Shown one piece after another: positions 52,119 to 60,404 of a stretch of 64,000 nucleotides of DNA (position 1 is its first letter; each line of letters starts with the position of its first letter). The DNA is from Microscilla marina ATCC 23134 (GTDB taxonomy: Bacteria; Bacteroidota; Bacteroidia; Cytophagales; Microscillaceae), in the NCBI RefSeq assembly GCF_000169175.1, contig NZ_AAWS01000023.1:1-64000 (forward strand). Reading direction: 5' to 3'. The translations under genes and the position numbers were made by a program. The notes beneath the pieces were generated by a model. It searched no databases and was not told the origin of the DNA. It saw only the letters and a program-made list of their open reading frames with translations.

Positions 52119-53228
52119 TTATTTTGCTAACCCACTGCTACTGCTGCTTGTGGCGGCTTTTTCGGCGTCACTACTTGCCGCAGTGTTATATACATATTGT
52201 AGTACAGTTTGCCCTACAGCCTCTAGGGTGTTTTTGTCAATAATAGACATGTTATCCGCGTGGGTATGGTGGTACTTAGCAAAGTAAGCTGTTTCATTGG
52301 TAGGGTCAAACTCAATAATATCAATCATAGGTATATTGGTATGTTTATTTACATACGTATGGTCATCTACAATTTCAGGAGCATTCTTAGGAATAAATAC
52401 ATTGCCATAACCCAGTTTGGCAGCAATGGCCCATACCTCATTTACTGTTTCGCCCGCCGTTCGTACCGAAAAACCTTCTTTGTACATTTTGGCTCCTTTG
52501 GCACCCACCATATCCAGCAAAATACCATAATAATAACTGCCAGGGTTATTTTTAGCCCAGTATTGTGAGCCCAAACACCAAGTATCGGCTTTTTTGTGCT
52601 CATCTTTAGCAGATTCAGGGTAGCCCAGGTCTTCGCTGTCAAACAATACAATGTCGATATTTACTGTTGGCTTTTTGGGCGATGTGTGAATGGTGCGGGC
52701 AATCTCTAACAAAACACCCACCCCACTGGCGCCGTCATTGGCACCATCAATGGGTTTGTCAGTATCTTTGGTGTCTTTGTCGGCAACGTGACGGGTGTCC
52801 CAGTGTGCTGCCAGCAACACGGTGCGTTTGGCCGCAGCAGCAGCGGGTGCCTTATAGCTGGCAATAATGTTACGCGATTTGAGCACTACACCATCATAAC
52901 GAATGGCGTCAAAACCTTGTGCCTTTACTTCCCAACCATAAGATTTGAGTTTATCTAAAAAATAATTTCCACACTGTACGTGAGCGTCAGTATTGGGAAC
53001 CCTTGGACCAAACTCGACTTGTTTTTTTACAAAGGCATACGCTGAGTCGGCATTGATTTTTGGGGCATCAACCAGTACCAAGGGCTTAGGTGGGGGAGGA
53101 GTAGAGTTTTTTACAGTACTCCCTCCATTGGGTTTGTCACCGCTACAACCTGGCAAAGACAGCAGGGTAATAGCAGACAACAAGCAATATATAATGAATG
53201 TATTGATAACAAGTTTTTTCATTTTCAT
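52119..53228 (-). CDS. M28 family peptidase / glutaminyl-cyclase-like lipoprotein
   Basis: I start at ATG 53228 (MKMKKLVINTF), giving 369 residues and a proper lipoprotein signal ending LSLPGC; the longer frame to 53282 adds an unlikely extension. Zinc-enzyme signatures: LAAHWDTRHVADKDTKDT (His and Asp), GANDGASGVGVLLEIART (bridging Asp), LFDSEDLGYPES (Glu), and later IPMIDIIEF-type and HHTHADN sequence (His ligand). The WDTR and SEDLG pattern is that of M28 members related to glutaminyl-peptide cyclotransferase, so either peptidase or cyclase activity is possible. First gene of a two-gene operon. Confidence 0.9.
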   Translation of the reverse strand: MKMKKLVINTFIIYCLLSAITLLSLPGCSGDKPNGGSTVKNSTPPPPKPLVLVDAPKINADSAYAFVKKQVEFGPRVPNTDAHVQCGNYFLDKLKSYGWEVKAQGFDAIRYDGVVLKSRNIIASYKAPAAAAAKRTVLLAAHWDTRHVADKDTKDTDKPIDGANDGASGVGVLLEIARTIHTSPKKPTVNIDIVLFDSEDLGYPESAKDEHKKADTWCLGSQYWAKNNPGSYYYGILLDMVGAKGAKMYKEGFSVRTAGETVNEVWAIAAKLGYGNVFIPKNAPEIVDDHTYVNKHTNIPMIDIIEFDPTNETAYFAKYHHTHADNMSIIDKNTLEAVGQTVLQYVYNTAASSDAEKAATSSSSSGLAK

Positions 53229-53313
53229 TGATGTTTTTTCAGTAGTTGAGAACAAATATACCAAGTTTGAGAACCGATGCAATGAAAAGCAAGTGCTTGT
53301 GAACGTAATAGAG

Positions 53314-53667
53314 TTAATTGTTCTTATATAGTTGAATCAGCAACAATGGCAAAATGGCAATGCCAAGCACGATAAGGTAAGTGCCATAGTTTTTGGTAGA
53401 ACTGGTCACCATGTCGAAAAATATAAAAAGAGCAGCAATGATCGCGTATGCTTGTGAGAAAATTTTTAAGACTTTGCTGTTTCTAACAATACCAATAATG
53501 GCCGTAACAATAGGCAAACCAAAAAGGATGATGGTTGCAGCAATAAAAACCAGGGTTATTTTTATGAAGCCTCCTACCAAAGCTTCTACGACGTCTTTTG
53601 CCAAGAGTGGCGAAGTAACCAAAAGCAATAGTAAGGTAGTAAGTAATATTCTTTGAAAATTTTTCAT
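53314..53667 (-). CDS. Small membrane protein, paralogue 4 of 4
   Basis: 117 residues from ATG 53667 (MKNFQRILL); the frame continues upstream only through non-ATG codons. A signal peptide (LLLLLVTSPLLAK) is followed by two or three hydrophobic segments. The shared family motif is LPIVTAIIGIVRNSKVLKIF. It is the last and most diverged gene of a four-gene array on the minus strand. No known family is recognised. The topology (signal, about 90-residue mature part, hydrophobic pair around a basic loop) resembles VirB2/TrbC pilins, but there is no conjugation gene nearby, so that is only a thought. Confidence 0.75.
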   Translation of the reverse strand: MKNFQRILLTTLLLLLVTSPLLAKDVVEALVGGFIKITLVFIAATIILFGLPIVTAIIGIVRNSKVLKIFSQAYAIIAALFIFFDMVTSSTKNYGTYLIVLGIAILPLLLIQLYKNN

Positions 53668-53684
53668 GGGAAAAGTTAGAGGAA

Positions 53685-54044
53685 TCAATTTTTATTTTTG
53701 TAGAGTTGTAAAATAATGAGTGGTAAAGCACCTGCCAATGTAAGGATTAAAAAAGGTGTTAAAATTTTGATTGAACCAACACTAATAACAAAGCTACTAA
53801 GGGCAGCAGTAATGAGCGCAATTGAGAATCCCTCAGATACCATTTTTAATTTTTGATTGTTTTTAACTACCCCAAGTATTGCTGTGACAATAGGAGTAAG
53901 CAAAACGAAGGCAAATGCAAATACTACTATCAATATTGAGACAATCCCATCAATTATACCTGTGGGATTATTTGCCTTTGATGGAGTGACAATGCTCCAC
54001 CAAAAAAGCAAGGTAAGAACAAATACTTTTGGAGTACTTTTCAT
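53685..54044 (-). CDS. Small membrane protein, paralogue 3 of 4
   Basis: 119 residues. The signal peptide MKSTPKVFVLTLLFWWSIVT then PSKA is identical in sequence to that of paralogue 2, while the C-terminus (LILTLAGALPLIILQLYKNK) resembles paralogue 4. Family motif: TPIVTAILGVVKNNQKLKMV. The mosaic suggests gene conversion between neighbours. The intergenic gap to paralogue 2 is only 7 bases. Confidence 0.8.
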   Translation of the reverse strand: MKSTPKVFVLTLLFWWSIVTPSKANNPTGIIDGIVSILIVVFAFAFVLLTPIVTAILGVVKNNQKLKMVSEGFSIALITAALSSFVISVGSIKILTPFLILTLAGALPLIILQLYKNKN

Positions 54045-54051
54045 AAAATAG

Positions 54052-54408
54052 TTAGCGTTGCTTTTTCCTGGCTTCTAAAATAACGAGTGGTAATGCGGCA
54101 ATCAAAAAAATAATGAGATGAAATAGCCAAGGCTTAAGATCATTGTATACCGCATTGGTTGCAATGATCCCCAATACTACAAAAGAGTATGCTTTAGAAA
54201 AAGCTTTGAGTTTCCTGTTGTTCTTTTGTATCCCTACAATTGCTGTAACGATAGGAATGAGCAAAACCACGGAGGAGGCCAAGGCTATAAAGATCAATAC
54301 TTGGGCAACTCCATCAACTATACCCATTGGGTTGCCTGCCTTTGATGGAGTAACAATACTCCACCAAAAAAGCAGGGTAAGAACAAATACTTTTGGGGTG
54401 CTTTTCAT
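54052..54408 (-). CDS. Small membrane protein, paralogue 2 of 4
   Basis: 118 residues. N-terminus as in paralogue 3; the C-terminal 30 residues (NDLKPWLFHLIIFLIAALPL, VILEARKKQ) are the same as in paralogue 1, with an 88-base stretch identical in DNA (54060-54147 against 54424-54511). Family motif: IPIVTAIVGIQKNNRKLKAF. Three hydrophobic segments. It is the clearest mosaic member of the array. Confidence 0.8.
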   Translation of the reverse strand: MKSTPKVFVLTLLFWWSIVTPSKAGNPMGIVDGVAQVLIFIALASSVVLLIPIVTAIVGIQKNNRKLKAFSKAYSFVVLGIIATNAVYNDLKPWLFHLIIFLIAALPLVILEARKKQR

Positions 54409-54415
54409 AAAAAAA

Positions 54416-54775
54416 TTAGTTTTGCTTTTTCCTGGCTTCTAAAATAACGAGTGGTAATGCGGCAATCAAAAAAATAATGAGATGAAATAGCCAAGGCTTA
54501 AGATCATTGTACACCGCATTGACTACCACGAGTCCCAATGCTACAAAGGAATATATTTTAGAAAAAACTATGAGCTTCTGATTGTTCTTTTTTACCCCTA
54601 CAATTGCCGTGATAATAGGAATGAGTAAAAGTACAAACCCAACAACGGCTATTGCTAACAACACTTCAAATAGTCCGTCAAGGGAATGTAACAGGAGGCT
54701 TTTTGCCATGAGAGGAGCAGTAGCAAGTCCTCCAAGCAATATGGTAAAAACAAGTCTTTTATAAGTATGTTTCAT
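54416..54775 (-). CDS. Small membrane protein, paralogue 1 of 4
   Basis: 119 residues from ATG 54775 (MKHTYKRLVF); a 16-codon extension to 54823 runs into the upstream terminator hairpin and is rejected. The signal peptide ends APLMA. Family motif: IPIITAIVGVKKNNQKLIVF; C-terminus shared with paralogue 2. It is the first gene of the array. Function unknown. Confidence 0.8.
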   Translation of the reverse strand: MKHTYKRLVFTILLGGLATAPLMAKSLLLHSLDGLFEVLLAIAVVGFVLLLIPIITAIVGVKKNNQKLIVFSKIYSFVALGLVVVNAVYNDLKPWLFHLIIFLIAALPLVILEARKKQN

Positions 54776-54793
54776 AGGTCGTTTTTTTGTGCA

Positions 54794-54829
54794 AAAATAT
54801 CCCCTGACAATGGTGTACATCATCAGGGG
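54794..54829 (-). terminator. Terminator after the AAA+ gene
   Basis: CCCCTGA (54801-54807) pairs with TCAGGGG (54823-54829). On the minus strand the hairpin is followed by ATATTTTTG. It separates the ATPase gene from the small membrane protein array. Confidence 0.75.
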
Positions 54830-54913
54830 AAGGGTACCAAATGGTATAATAAGCTACTACTCTACTTAACAAATATGGCTTGAGGTATTGACATTGAAGT
54901 ACCACACCAATTT

Positions 54914-56215
54914 TTAGTAACTGATGTCAAAATCTTCGGGCTCAAACACCGTCATTTCTGCTTCAGTTACATAATCTTTAGTACCCAGGCGATCGGCTTG
55001 TTTCATATACACCTTTTCAAATAGGTTACGTACACCACGTCCATTGCCAAATTTGGCGGCATCGGTACCAAACGACTTCATGATCAACTTGCGAGCGTGT
55101 AGCTTGGCGGCATCGGTGAGCTCATAGCCCCGGTCGTGGCACATTTTTTCAAAAATTTGTGTAAGCTCATCCAGGTTATAATCATCAAAATGGATTACTT
55201 CAGAAAAACGAGAACTCAACCCTTGGTTGGCCGCCAAAAAACGCTCCATGTCCTTGGTGTATCCAGCAGCTATCACTATGAGGTTTTCGCGATAGTTTTC
55301 CATGAGAGGGGTCAAAGTATCAATCGCTTCAGGACCAAAGTCTTGGGTGCCACCATTGGTAAGGGCGTAAGCTTCGTCTATAAAAAGCACCCCCCCCAAA
55401 GCATTCATCACTACTTCTTCTACTTTTTTGGCGGTATGTCCTACATATTTTTCTACCAGGTCTGAGCGTCGGGCTTCTACCAGGTGCCCCCGCGAGAGTA
55501 GCCCTATTTCCTGAAAAATTTCGGCAATCAGGCGTGCTACCTCTGTTTTGCCGGTGCCAGGGTTGCCCATAAACACCAGGTGCAACGAGGGCATCATTAC
55601 GTTCATCCCCTTGTCCTTTCGCATTTTGTGCATTTTTACAAAATTGGTCAATACCTTTATTTTGCGTTTTACTTTATCTAGCCCAATCATCTCATTAAGG
55701 CGTTTCTCGGCACTTTCGTATTGTGCGGCTATCAAGTGTATCAGTTTGGCAATTACCTCAGCATCAGTACGATATTTCTCCTTATCGTCAATGCTGTAAA
55801 TTAGCTGATTATCGATGATAATTTCGTCGTTGCTGGTTTCAAACACAAACTTATCACCTCTCAAGTGGGCATCTTTAATAATAGCCCAAGAAATAAACTT
55901 GTCGAAGCTATGGCTGCTACTTTCTGCTACAATAGAAATACCTTTATCGGTAAAAACAACACTGTGATTGGAGGGAAAAAGAATTGGTAAAAACCAAGGC
56001 TGATCGGTTTCTATCAAAAAATAAATTTCTTCATTAAAAGGCAGGTTATGCAACATGCGGGCATTTTCCCTTTCTTCTACACTCAAGCCCTTTACTCCTT
56101 CTATTTTTTGGGTAAATGACGCATTGCCATACCCATGTATAAATACAGTACGATGGTTTGTGAAATGGTTACAAAGGTTGGGATTTTGCTCTAATACCTC
56201 TCTTACTTTACTCAT
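54914..56215 (-). CDS. CbxX/CfqX (SpoVK-like) AAA+ ATPase
   Basis: 433 residues from ATG 56215 (MSKVREVL); a TTG nine codons upstream is possible. The N-terminal 170 residues are an unknown domain (VFIHGYGNASFTQKIEGVKG, ISIVAESSSHSFDKFISW). The C-terminal AAA+ module has Walker A GNPGTGKTEVARLIAEIF, pore/linker YVGHTAKKVEEVV, Walker B GGVLFIDEAYALTNGG, sensor region LIVIAAGYTKDMERFL, arginine finger GLSSRFSEVIHFDDYN, and the second-region-of-homology tail NGRGVRNLFEKVYMKQADRL. Relatives include Rubisco activase CbbX and SpoVK. It should remodel a partner protein, not identified here. Confidence 0.9.
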   Translation of the reverse strand: MSKVREVLEQNPNLCNHFTNHRTVFIHGYGNASFTQKIEGVKGLSVEERENARMLHNLPFNEEIYFLIETDQPWFLPILFPSNHSVVFTDKGISIVAESSSHSFDKFISWAIIKDAHLRGDKFVFETSNDEIIIDNQLIYSIDDKEKYRTDAEVIAKLIHLIAAQYESAEKRLNEMIGLDKVKRKIKVLTNFVKMHKMRKDKGMNVMMPSLHLVFMGNPGTGKTEVARLIAEIFQEIGLLSRGHLVEARRSDLVEKYVGHTAKKVEEVVMNALGGVLFIDEAYALTNGGTQDFGPEAIDTLTPLMENYRENLIVIAAGYTKDMERFLAANQGLSSRFSEVIHFDDYNLDELTQIFEKMCHDRGYELTDAAKLHARKLIMKSFGTDAAKFGNGRGVRNLFEKVYMKQADRLGTKDYVTEAEMTVFEPEDFDISY

Positions 56216-57689
56216 AATTTTATTTACAATATTTCGGATCAACTGTTAAAGTATACCCTGAATTGGCAGGTAAAGTTATTGCCACCATCTTTTCTTTCGT
56301 GTGGGTGCTCTGTGGTGACAATATATAATTCTCAATATAGCACCTGTTAGCAAGATAGAGAAACATACGACAAAAAAATATATTTTACTTACCTCCCTTG
56401 TTTAAGTATGCTACTTAGGCACTTATTGGGCTAGCTACATGCCAGGAAGGATTTTTATTGTTGTTATATACAACTATATTTTATATCACAAAAAAATGCC
56501 TCTTATATGAGTGATTCACATTAGCTCAACAAATGTAATTTGTAGCTTAAATTGGTTGAATTTGCCTGATAAATGGGTGAAAAAAAATGTGTTGAAAAAA
56601 ACGTTGTTTTGAGAAGATAAGCTGGGTTTATGAGGTATTTTGGGTAAAGAAGAAAAAAAAACAGGCAATTTTTAAGGCAAATCATTGCTATCCCAAAAAA
56701 AATCCTAACTTTGCACCTTAAGTTTGATCACTTATTTTCCGGACAGTGCTCACCAATATTGGGGGGCATTGTCTTTTTTATTTTATACCCTTCTCTTATA
56801 CTCCTATCCTCTTTTTATTTCTCACACTATCACGCTGACGCAATGCTTTTTATGGTTGTATTGTGCAACTATATTATAAACCATTAAAATATAGCATTCT
56901 TAGCGAAACAGAAAATTTTATCCTACTTTGATCGTTTAGAACGTAAGTTTTGCTGCACAACCAAGTATGGGGGCATTTTATGAAATATAATAATGAGTGG
57001 AGTTTTTTTCAGCTGCTCGGCTAATCAACGGGTTTTGCACACCACCTTAATTTATTAAGTATCATCAGTACATTCACCTCATCACATGACTTACTATAAC
57101 AACACCTGAGTTTTTGATACTTAACAACACCCAACATACTGTTTTTACTACCTGACACAAATTACCCCTAAAAAATAAGTAGTCTTGAATCAAACGTTTG
57201 GTGATAATTGCTTATAATAGACAAATGGTAAATAAACAATGTAAAGTTCAGTAAATCAGGTTACTTTGGCACGATTACTTAACAAGTGAAAAACTTGTAA
57301 TATTCTTTTTTTTTCTTTTGGTTTAAAAATTGAATATATTTTATCCTGCTGTTTTTCGCGTGGATGTATATCTTCACAAACTATCTGATCATCAAGCTTC
57401 AAACAGTAGTTTACTTTAAGGCGTTGGTCAGTTTATAAGCATACAACTCTCTGAGGGCAAACTTGGGGCGCTAGGTAGCATAAGTTGAGTACTTGGATAA
57501 TAAATAAAATTAAAGGCAAATAGTTTTAACCCTATAAAAAGGTTTACCAAAAAATGTTTTAAGTCAGTGTGTTTGAGCACGGTCAGTGGGTCTGGCAAGG
57601 TTTTGTCAATGGTACCCTTACATCAGTTCTTTTTAAAACGCCAGCCGCTGTGGGTTGGGTAAATAAAGGTAAATCACTTTTGAGTTTAC
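56216..57689. other. Long gene-free region before the TerC gene
   Basis: 1.47 kb of AT-rich sequence without a credible ORF. It contains one candidate small RNA gene (56685-56779, listed separately). The remaining about 900 bases to the TerC start show no repeat or riboswitch I could recognise; in particular I do not see the conserved core of the manganese yybP-ykoY riboswitch. Confidence 0.6.
56685..56779 (+). ncRNA. Candidate small RNA: promoter plus terminator, about 60 nt
   Basis: TTG (56685-56687), 18 bases, TAACTTTG (56706-56713) is a textbook Bacteroidota promoter. About 30 bases later comes GACAGTGCTCACCAA, which pairs with TTGGGGGGCATTGTC (56742-56773; one A-G mismatch and two wobbles), followed by six T. 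There is no start codon/ORF between or downstream for 900 bases. The unit would give a transcript of roughly 60 nt. Confidence 0.55.
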
Positions 57690-58787
57690 ATGATTTCTAA
57701 CGAGGTTTTATTTTTCGCGGCATTTATTGTTTTTATTCTGGGCATGCTTATGCTTGACCTGGGTGTTTTTAATAAAAAGTCACACATTGTATCTTTTCGA
57801 GAAGCCACCCTCTGGAGCGTTACTTGGGTAACGGTGGCAATTATTTTTTATCTGATCATAAGAAATTATGGACATGTGATGCATGGCATCGAAAACCAGG
57901 CGCAACTCAACGATGTTATTTCTAAATATAGTTCCCTTAAAGAAGCTCCCCCCTCAGATCCAAAAAATTATGAACAAAACCTGGACAACTATCGCCGGGT
58001 GATTGCACTTGAGTTTCTCACTGGATATTTGCTTGAATATTCACTTTCGGTAGACAACATCTTTGTAATTATTTTAATTTTTGTCTCGTTCAAAGTGCGT
58101 GAACAGTATTATAAAAAAGTCCTGTTCTGGGGCATTCTGGGTGCCATTGTCATGCGCTTTTTGTTTATTTTTCTGGGTTCAGCGCTTATTCAAAACGAAG
58201 TGGTGGGCAAATGGATTTTTTACCTCTTTGGTGGTTTCCTGCTCTATTCGGGGATTAAAATGTTTTTTGACAAGGATGATGGTGAAGCCATTGACACCCA
58301 AAAACATCCTATAGTAAGGCTTGCTTCGAGGTATTTCTCTGTGTTTCCCCGTTATGTGGGTGACCGTTTCTTTATTCAGCGTTATGGGCGTATTCAGATC
58401 ACCCCTTTGTTTGTTGTATTGCTAATTGTTGAATTTACTGACCTTATTTTTGCTGTTGACTCTGTACCAGCAGTATTTGGAGTCACCAAAGACCCTTATA
58501 TTGTATTCTTTTCAAACATATTTGCCATTTTGGGCTTGCGTTCTATGTTTTTCTTCTTGTCTAACATTATGCACATGTTCCATTACCTTAAGTTAGGGTT
58601 GGCCTTTTTACTTATTTTTATTGGAGCCAAAATGTTGTTACACAAATGGTTGCATTCTATCGGTTTCGAAAATCACTACTCACTCTTTGTTATTATTTTT
58701 ATTTTAGGAAGCAGTATTGGTGCTTCGCTTGCTTTTCCGGCAAAAAAGAAAGAAGGAGAAGAGGCAAAAGAACAAGCAAGTGTGTAG
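57690..58787 (+). CDS. TerC/Alx family membrane protein
   Basis: 365 residues with about eight to nine membrane helices. Conserved acidic motifs of the TerC family lie in the membrane: MLDLGVFNKKSHIVSFREA, LEYSLSVDNIFVIILIFVSF (VDN), and VEFTDLIFAVDSVPAVFGVT (FTD and VDS). These proteins are thought to export manganese or calcium and are linked to tellurite/acid resistance (Alx, TerC). The stretch at about 70-100 is a soluble loop longer than usual (QLNDVISKYSSLKEAPPSDP). Charged tail KKKEGEEAKEQ. It is monocistronic, after the long gap. Confidence 0.93.
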   Translation: MISNEVLFFAAFIVFILGMLMLDLGVFNKKSHIVSFREATLWSVTWVTVAIIFYLIIRNYGHVMHGIENQAQLNDVISKYSSLKEAPPSDPKNYEQNLDNYRRVIALEFLTGYLLEYSLSVDNIFVIILIFVSFKVREQYYKKVLFWGILGAIVMRFLFIFLGSALIQNEVVGKWIFYLFGGFLLYSGIKMFFDKDDGEAIDTQKHPIVRLASRYFSVFPRYVGDRFFIQRYGRIQITPLFVVLLIVEFTDLIFAVDSVPAVFGVTKDPYIVFFSNIFAILGLRSMFFFLSNIMHMFHYLKLGLAFLLIFIGAKMLLHKWLHSIGFENHYSLFVIIFILGSSIGASLAFPAKKKEGEEAKEQASV

Positions 58788-58878
58788 CCTCTCTTCCATC
58801 TACCGATTTTATAAGCCGCTAAAAATCAACGTTCTATAAAATCGGTAAGTTGCTTGTAGAGCAGTGTCAAACTTGAAG

Positions 58879-58949
58879 CACCGATATGCATCGGTATCTA
58901 AGGACTTGTTGCTAAAAGCACCGATATGCATCGGCATCTAAGGACTTGA
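58879..58949 (+). repeat. Repeat family C, two copies in tandem
   Basis: AGCACCGATATGCATCGGTA then TCTAAGGACTTG at 58879, and AGCACCGATATGCATCGGCA then TCTAAGGACTTG at 58919. Each has the ACCGAT-ATGC-ATCGG(T/C) hairpin. They fill part of the gap after the TerC gene. Confidence 0.85.
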
Positions 58950-58987
58950 GGCTGTAGAAGCTCTTGACTATACATCTGTATGATATT

Positions 58988-59028
58988 AAAAACCCTTGTC
59001 TGAAGAGGTATGTCAGACAAGGGTTTTT
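58988..59028. terminator. Strong bidirectional terminator
   Basis: AAAAACCCTTGTCTG, a 10-base loop, CAGACAAGGGTTTTT: a 15-base perfect inverted repeat. It lies between the plus-strand TerC gene and the minus-strand 59171 gene. Confidence 0.92.
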
Positions 59029-59092
59029 GTTTGGTAATATTGAGTTTATGTGTTATTTTGCTTCTAACTAATAAATTTATAATATGTTGAAA

Positions 59093-59150
59093 ATGAGTAT
59101 ACTATGAGTTTGTTAGTTGCATGTGGAACAGGATGTACCTAGTTCCTTGT
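59093..59150 (+). repeat. Repeat shared with 26.5 kb
   Basis: AAATGAGTATACTATGAGTT, then TGTTAGTT and TGTGGAACAGGA; a near-copy lies at about 26514-26570. The TGTGGAACAGG portion also precedes the family C copy at 51.15 kb, so this is probably a longer version of family C. Confidence 0.7.
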
Positions 59151-59170
59151 CGGTGCTTAAGAGTGCCTCA

Positions 59171-59731
59171 TTATCTCTTACCTTTTGCTCTTCTGGCAAA
59201 TTTTATATCAATAATACTGAAGCCCTTATTGTATTTATCGTGGGTATGTTGTAGCCACTTTGCCCTTTTGTTTGCGGCATGCTCGTGCTCAAAAACTTGT
59301 ATTTTAAGCTTTTTGTCTTCAAACTTTGTGTGAGTAAAGTCATAATGAACACTACTCATTTTTGCGTGTGAAGGATCAGTCGCGTGTATGGTGGTTTGGT
59401 GTGAGTGGTGAATCAATGGGGTAAGGTAGACTTTGATAGGGTGAGTCCAGTCAAAGTTATCTTCTTTATGAACCACAATATGCACAGGGTAATACAAAGC
59501 TCCAACAAAGCTCAGTGTGTCTTGCTCTATCACGTGTAAGGTAATGCTGCCATTGGCATCGGTGGCCAGCGAGTCGTCTTTATTGAGGTGGGTCAGCGAG
59601 TGCACATTTACTTGTGACAGTGGCAGGTGGGTTTCGGCATCAAACACTTGGAAAACTGCTTTACTTTCGGTTTGTGCAAATGTTGGAACAAGGGCAAAAA
59701 CCAGAAAAAAAATGGTGAGAGAATGTTTCAT
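59171..59731 (-). CDS. Exported protein with carboxypeptidase-regulatory-like domain
   Basis: 186 residues. Signal peptide 1-20 (ending PTFAQ). Residues about 24-105 look like a small regulatory beta-sandwich (KAVFQVFDAETHLPLSQVNV, SLATDANGSITLHV and YYPVHIVVHK), as in the CarboxypepD_reg-like family. The second half is histidine-rich (HHSHQTTIHATDPSHAKMSS) and very basic (HEHAANKRAKWLQHTHDKYN), suggesting metal binding. It lies 10 bases downstream of the YbjN-like gene on the same strand. Function unknown. Confidence 0.75.
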   Translation of the reverse strand: MKHSLTIFFLVFALVPTFAQTESKAVFQVFDAETHLPLSQVNVHSLTHLNKDDSLATDANGSITLHVIEQDTLSFVGALYYPVHIVVHKEDNFDWTHPIKVYLTPLIHHSHQTTIHATDPSHAKMSSVHYDFTHTKFEDKKLKIQVFEHEHAANKRAKWLQHTHDKYNKGFSIIDIKFARRAKGKR

Positions 59732-59741
59732 ATAGTAAAAT

Positions 59742-60191
59742 TTAGTTGTTAAAACTCTTAAGCTCGTCGTCTAGCTTATCAGCCCACCACTCCAGATCAG
59801 CCACACAGGTAGCAAGCTCCTGATAATCCATACCGCGAATGTCACGCTCATAAGTAGCATAAATTTTATTGGTATCTTTAGCAATGGTGAGTTTTACTCC
59901 CAGATTTACATCATTCATCTCTAGTAAGTTGTTCAAAAACTTTTCACGAGCAGTGGTGCTTAGTTGAGGTACATCGGCAAGAAACGAGAATATGCGTAGG
60001 TATTCTCTGGTTTTTTCTTTGCCTACTTCTACCGATTGAATAAAAACTTCGATGTTGGCAGAGCCGTGCTTCCAATGCCATACACGTTTTTCACCATCAT
60101 AAGTTTGTTCAGTAGTTAAGCCGATGGACTCTACATAATGCCCAATCATAGCTTCTACCATTTCAATACGAATTTCTTTGATTGTTTTCAT
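59742..60191 (-). CDS. YbjN-domain protein
   Basis: 149 residues from ATG 60191 (MKTIKEIRIEMVEAMIG); the open frame upstream has no ATG. The fold pattern is that of YbjN/type III secretion-chaperone-like proteins: helix, strands (WHWKHGSANIEVFIQSVEV, YLRIFSFLADVPQLS), helix FLNNLLEMNDVNLGVKLTIA, strand KIYATYERDIRGMDYQELAT, and a final helix. YbjN proteins are poorly characterised and linked to stress and motility in E. coli. First gene of a likely two-gene unit with 59171. Confidence 0.8.
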   Translation of the reverse strand: MKTIKEIRIEMVEAMIGHYVESIGLTTEQTYDGEKRVWHWKHGSANIEVFIQSVEVGKEKTREYLRIFSFLADVPQLSTTAREKFLNNLLEMNDVNLGVKLTIAKDTNKIYATYERDIRGMDYQELATCVADLEWWADKLDDELKSFNN

Positions 60192-60320
60192 TTTGCATAA
60201 ATTTTTCAATTATAAAAATAAAAAAAACTATTCTTTTTCAAATAGCTTGTGGGTAATTTACTTCATGTTTTGTTTTGCTTAATAAGTTCAATGTTTCTGA
60301 TCCTTATTTGCCAAAGGCAC

Positions 60321-60354
60321 AAAAAAACACCACCTTGTTATTTAAAGGTGGTGT
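60321..60354 (-). terminator. Terminator of the pseudouridine synthase gene
   Basis: Minus strand ACACCACCTT, 8-base loop, AAGGTGGTGT, followed by T7. Confidence 0.88.
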
Positions 60355-60404
60355 AATGAACCATACAGGCACAAATTAATTAATGACTTACTCTTTACCT
60401 TTTA

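Noticed and set aside
53314-54775. Conjugative VirB2/TrbC pilin genes
   Set aside because: Size and hydrophobic layout are similar, but four paralogues without any other transfer gene make this unsupported.
57500-57689. Manganese (yybP-ykoY) riboswitch before the TerC gene
   Set aside because: Expected for some alx/terC-type genes, but the conserved core sequences were not found upstream.
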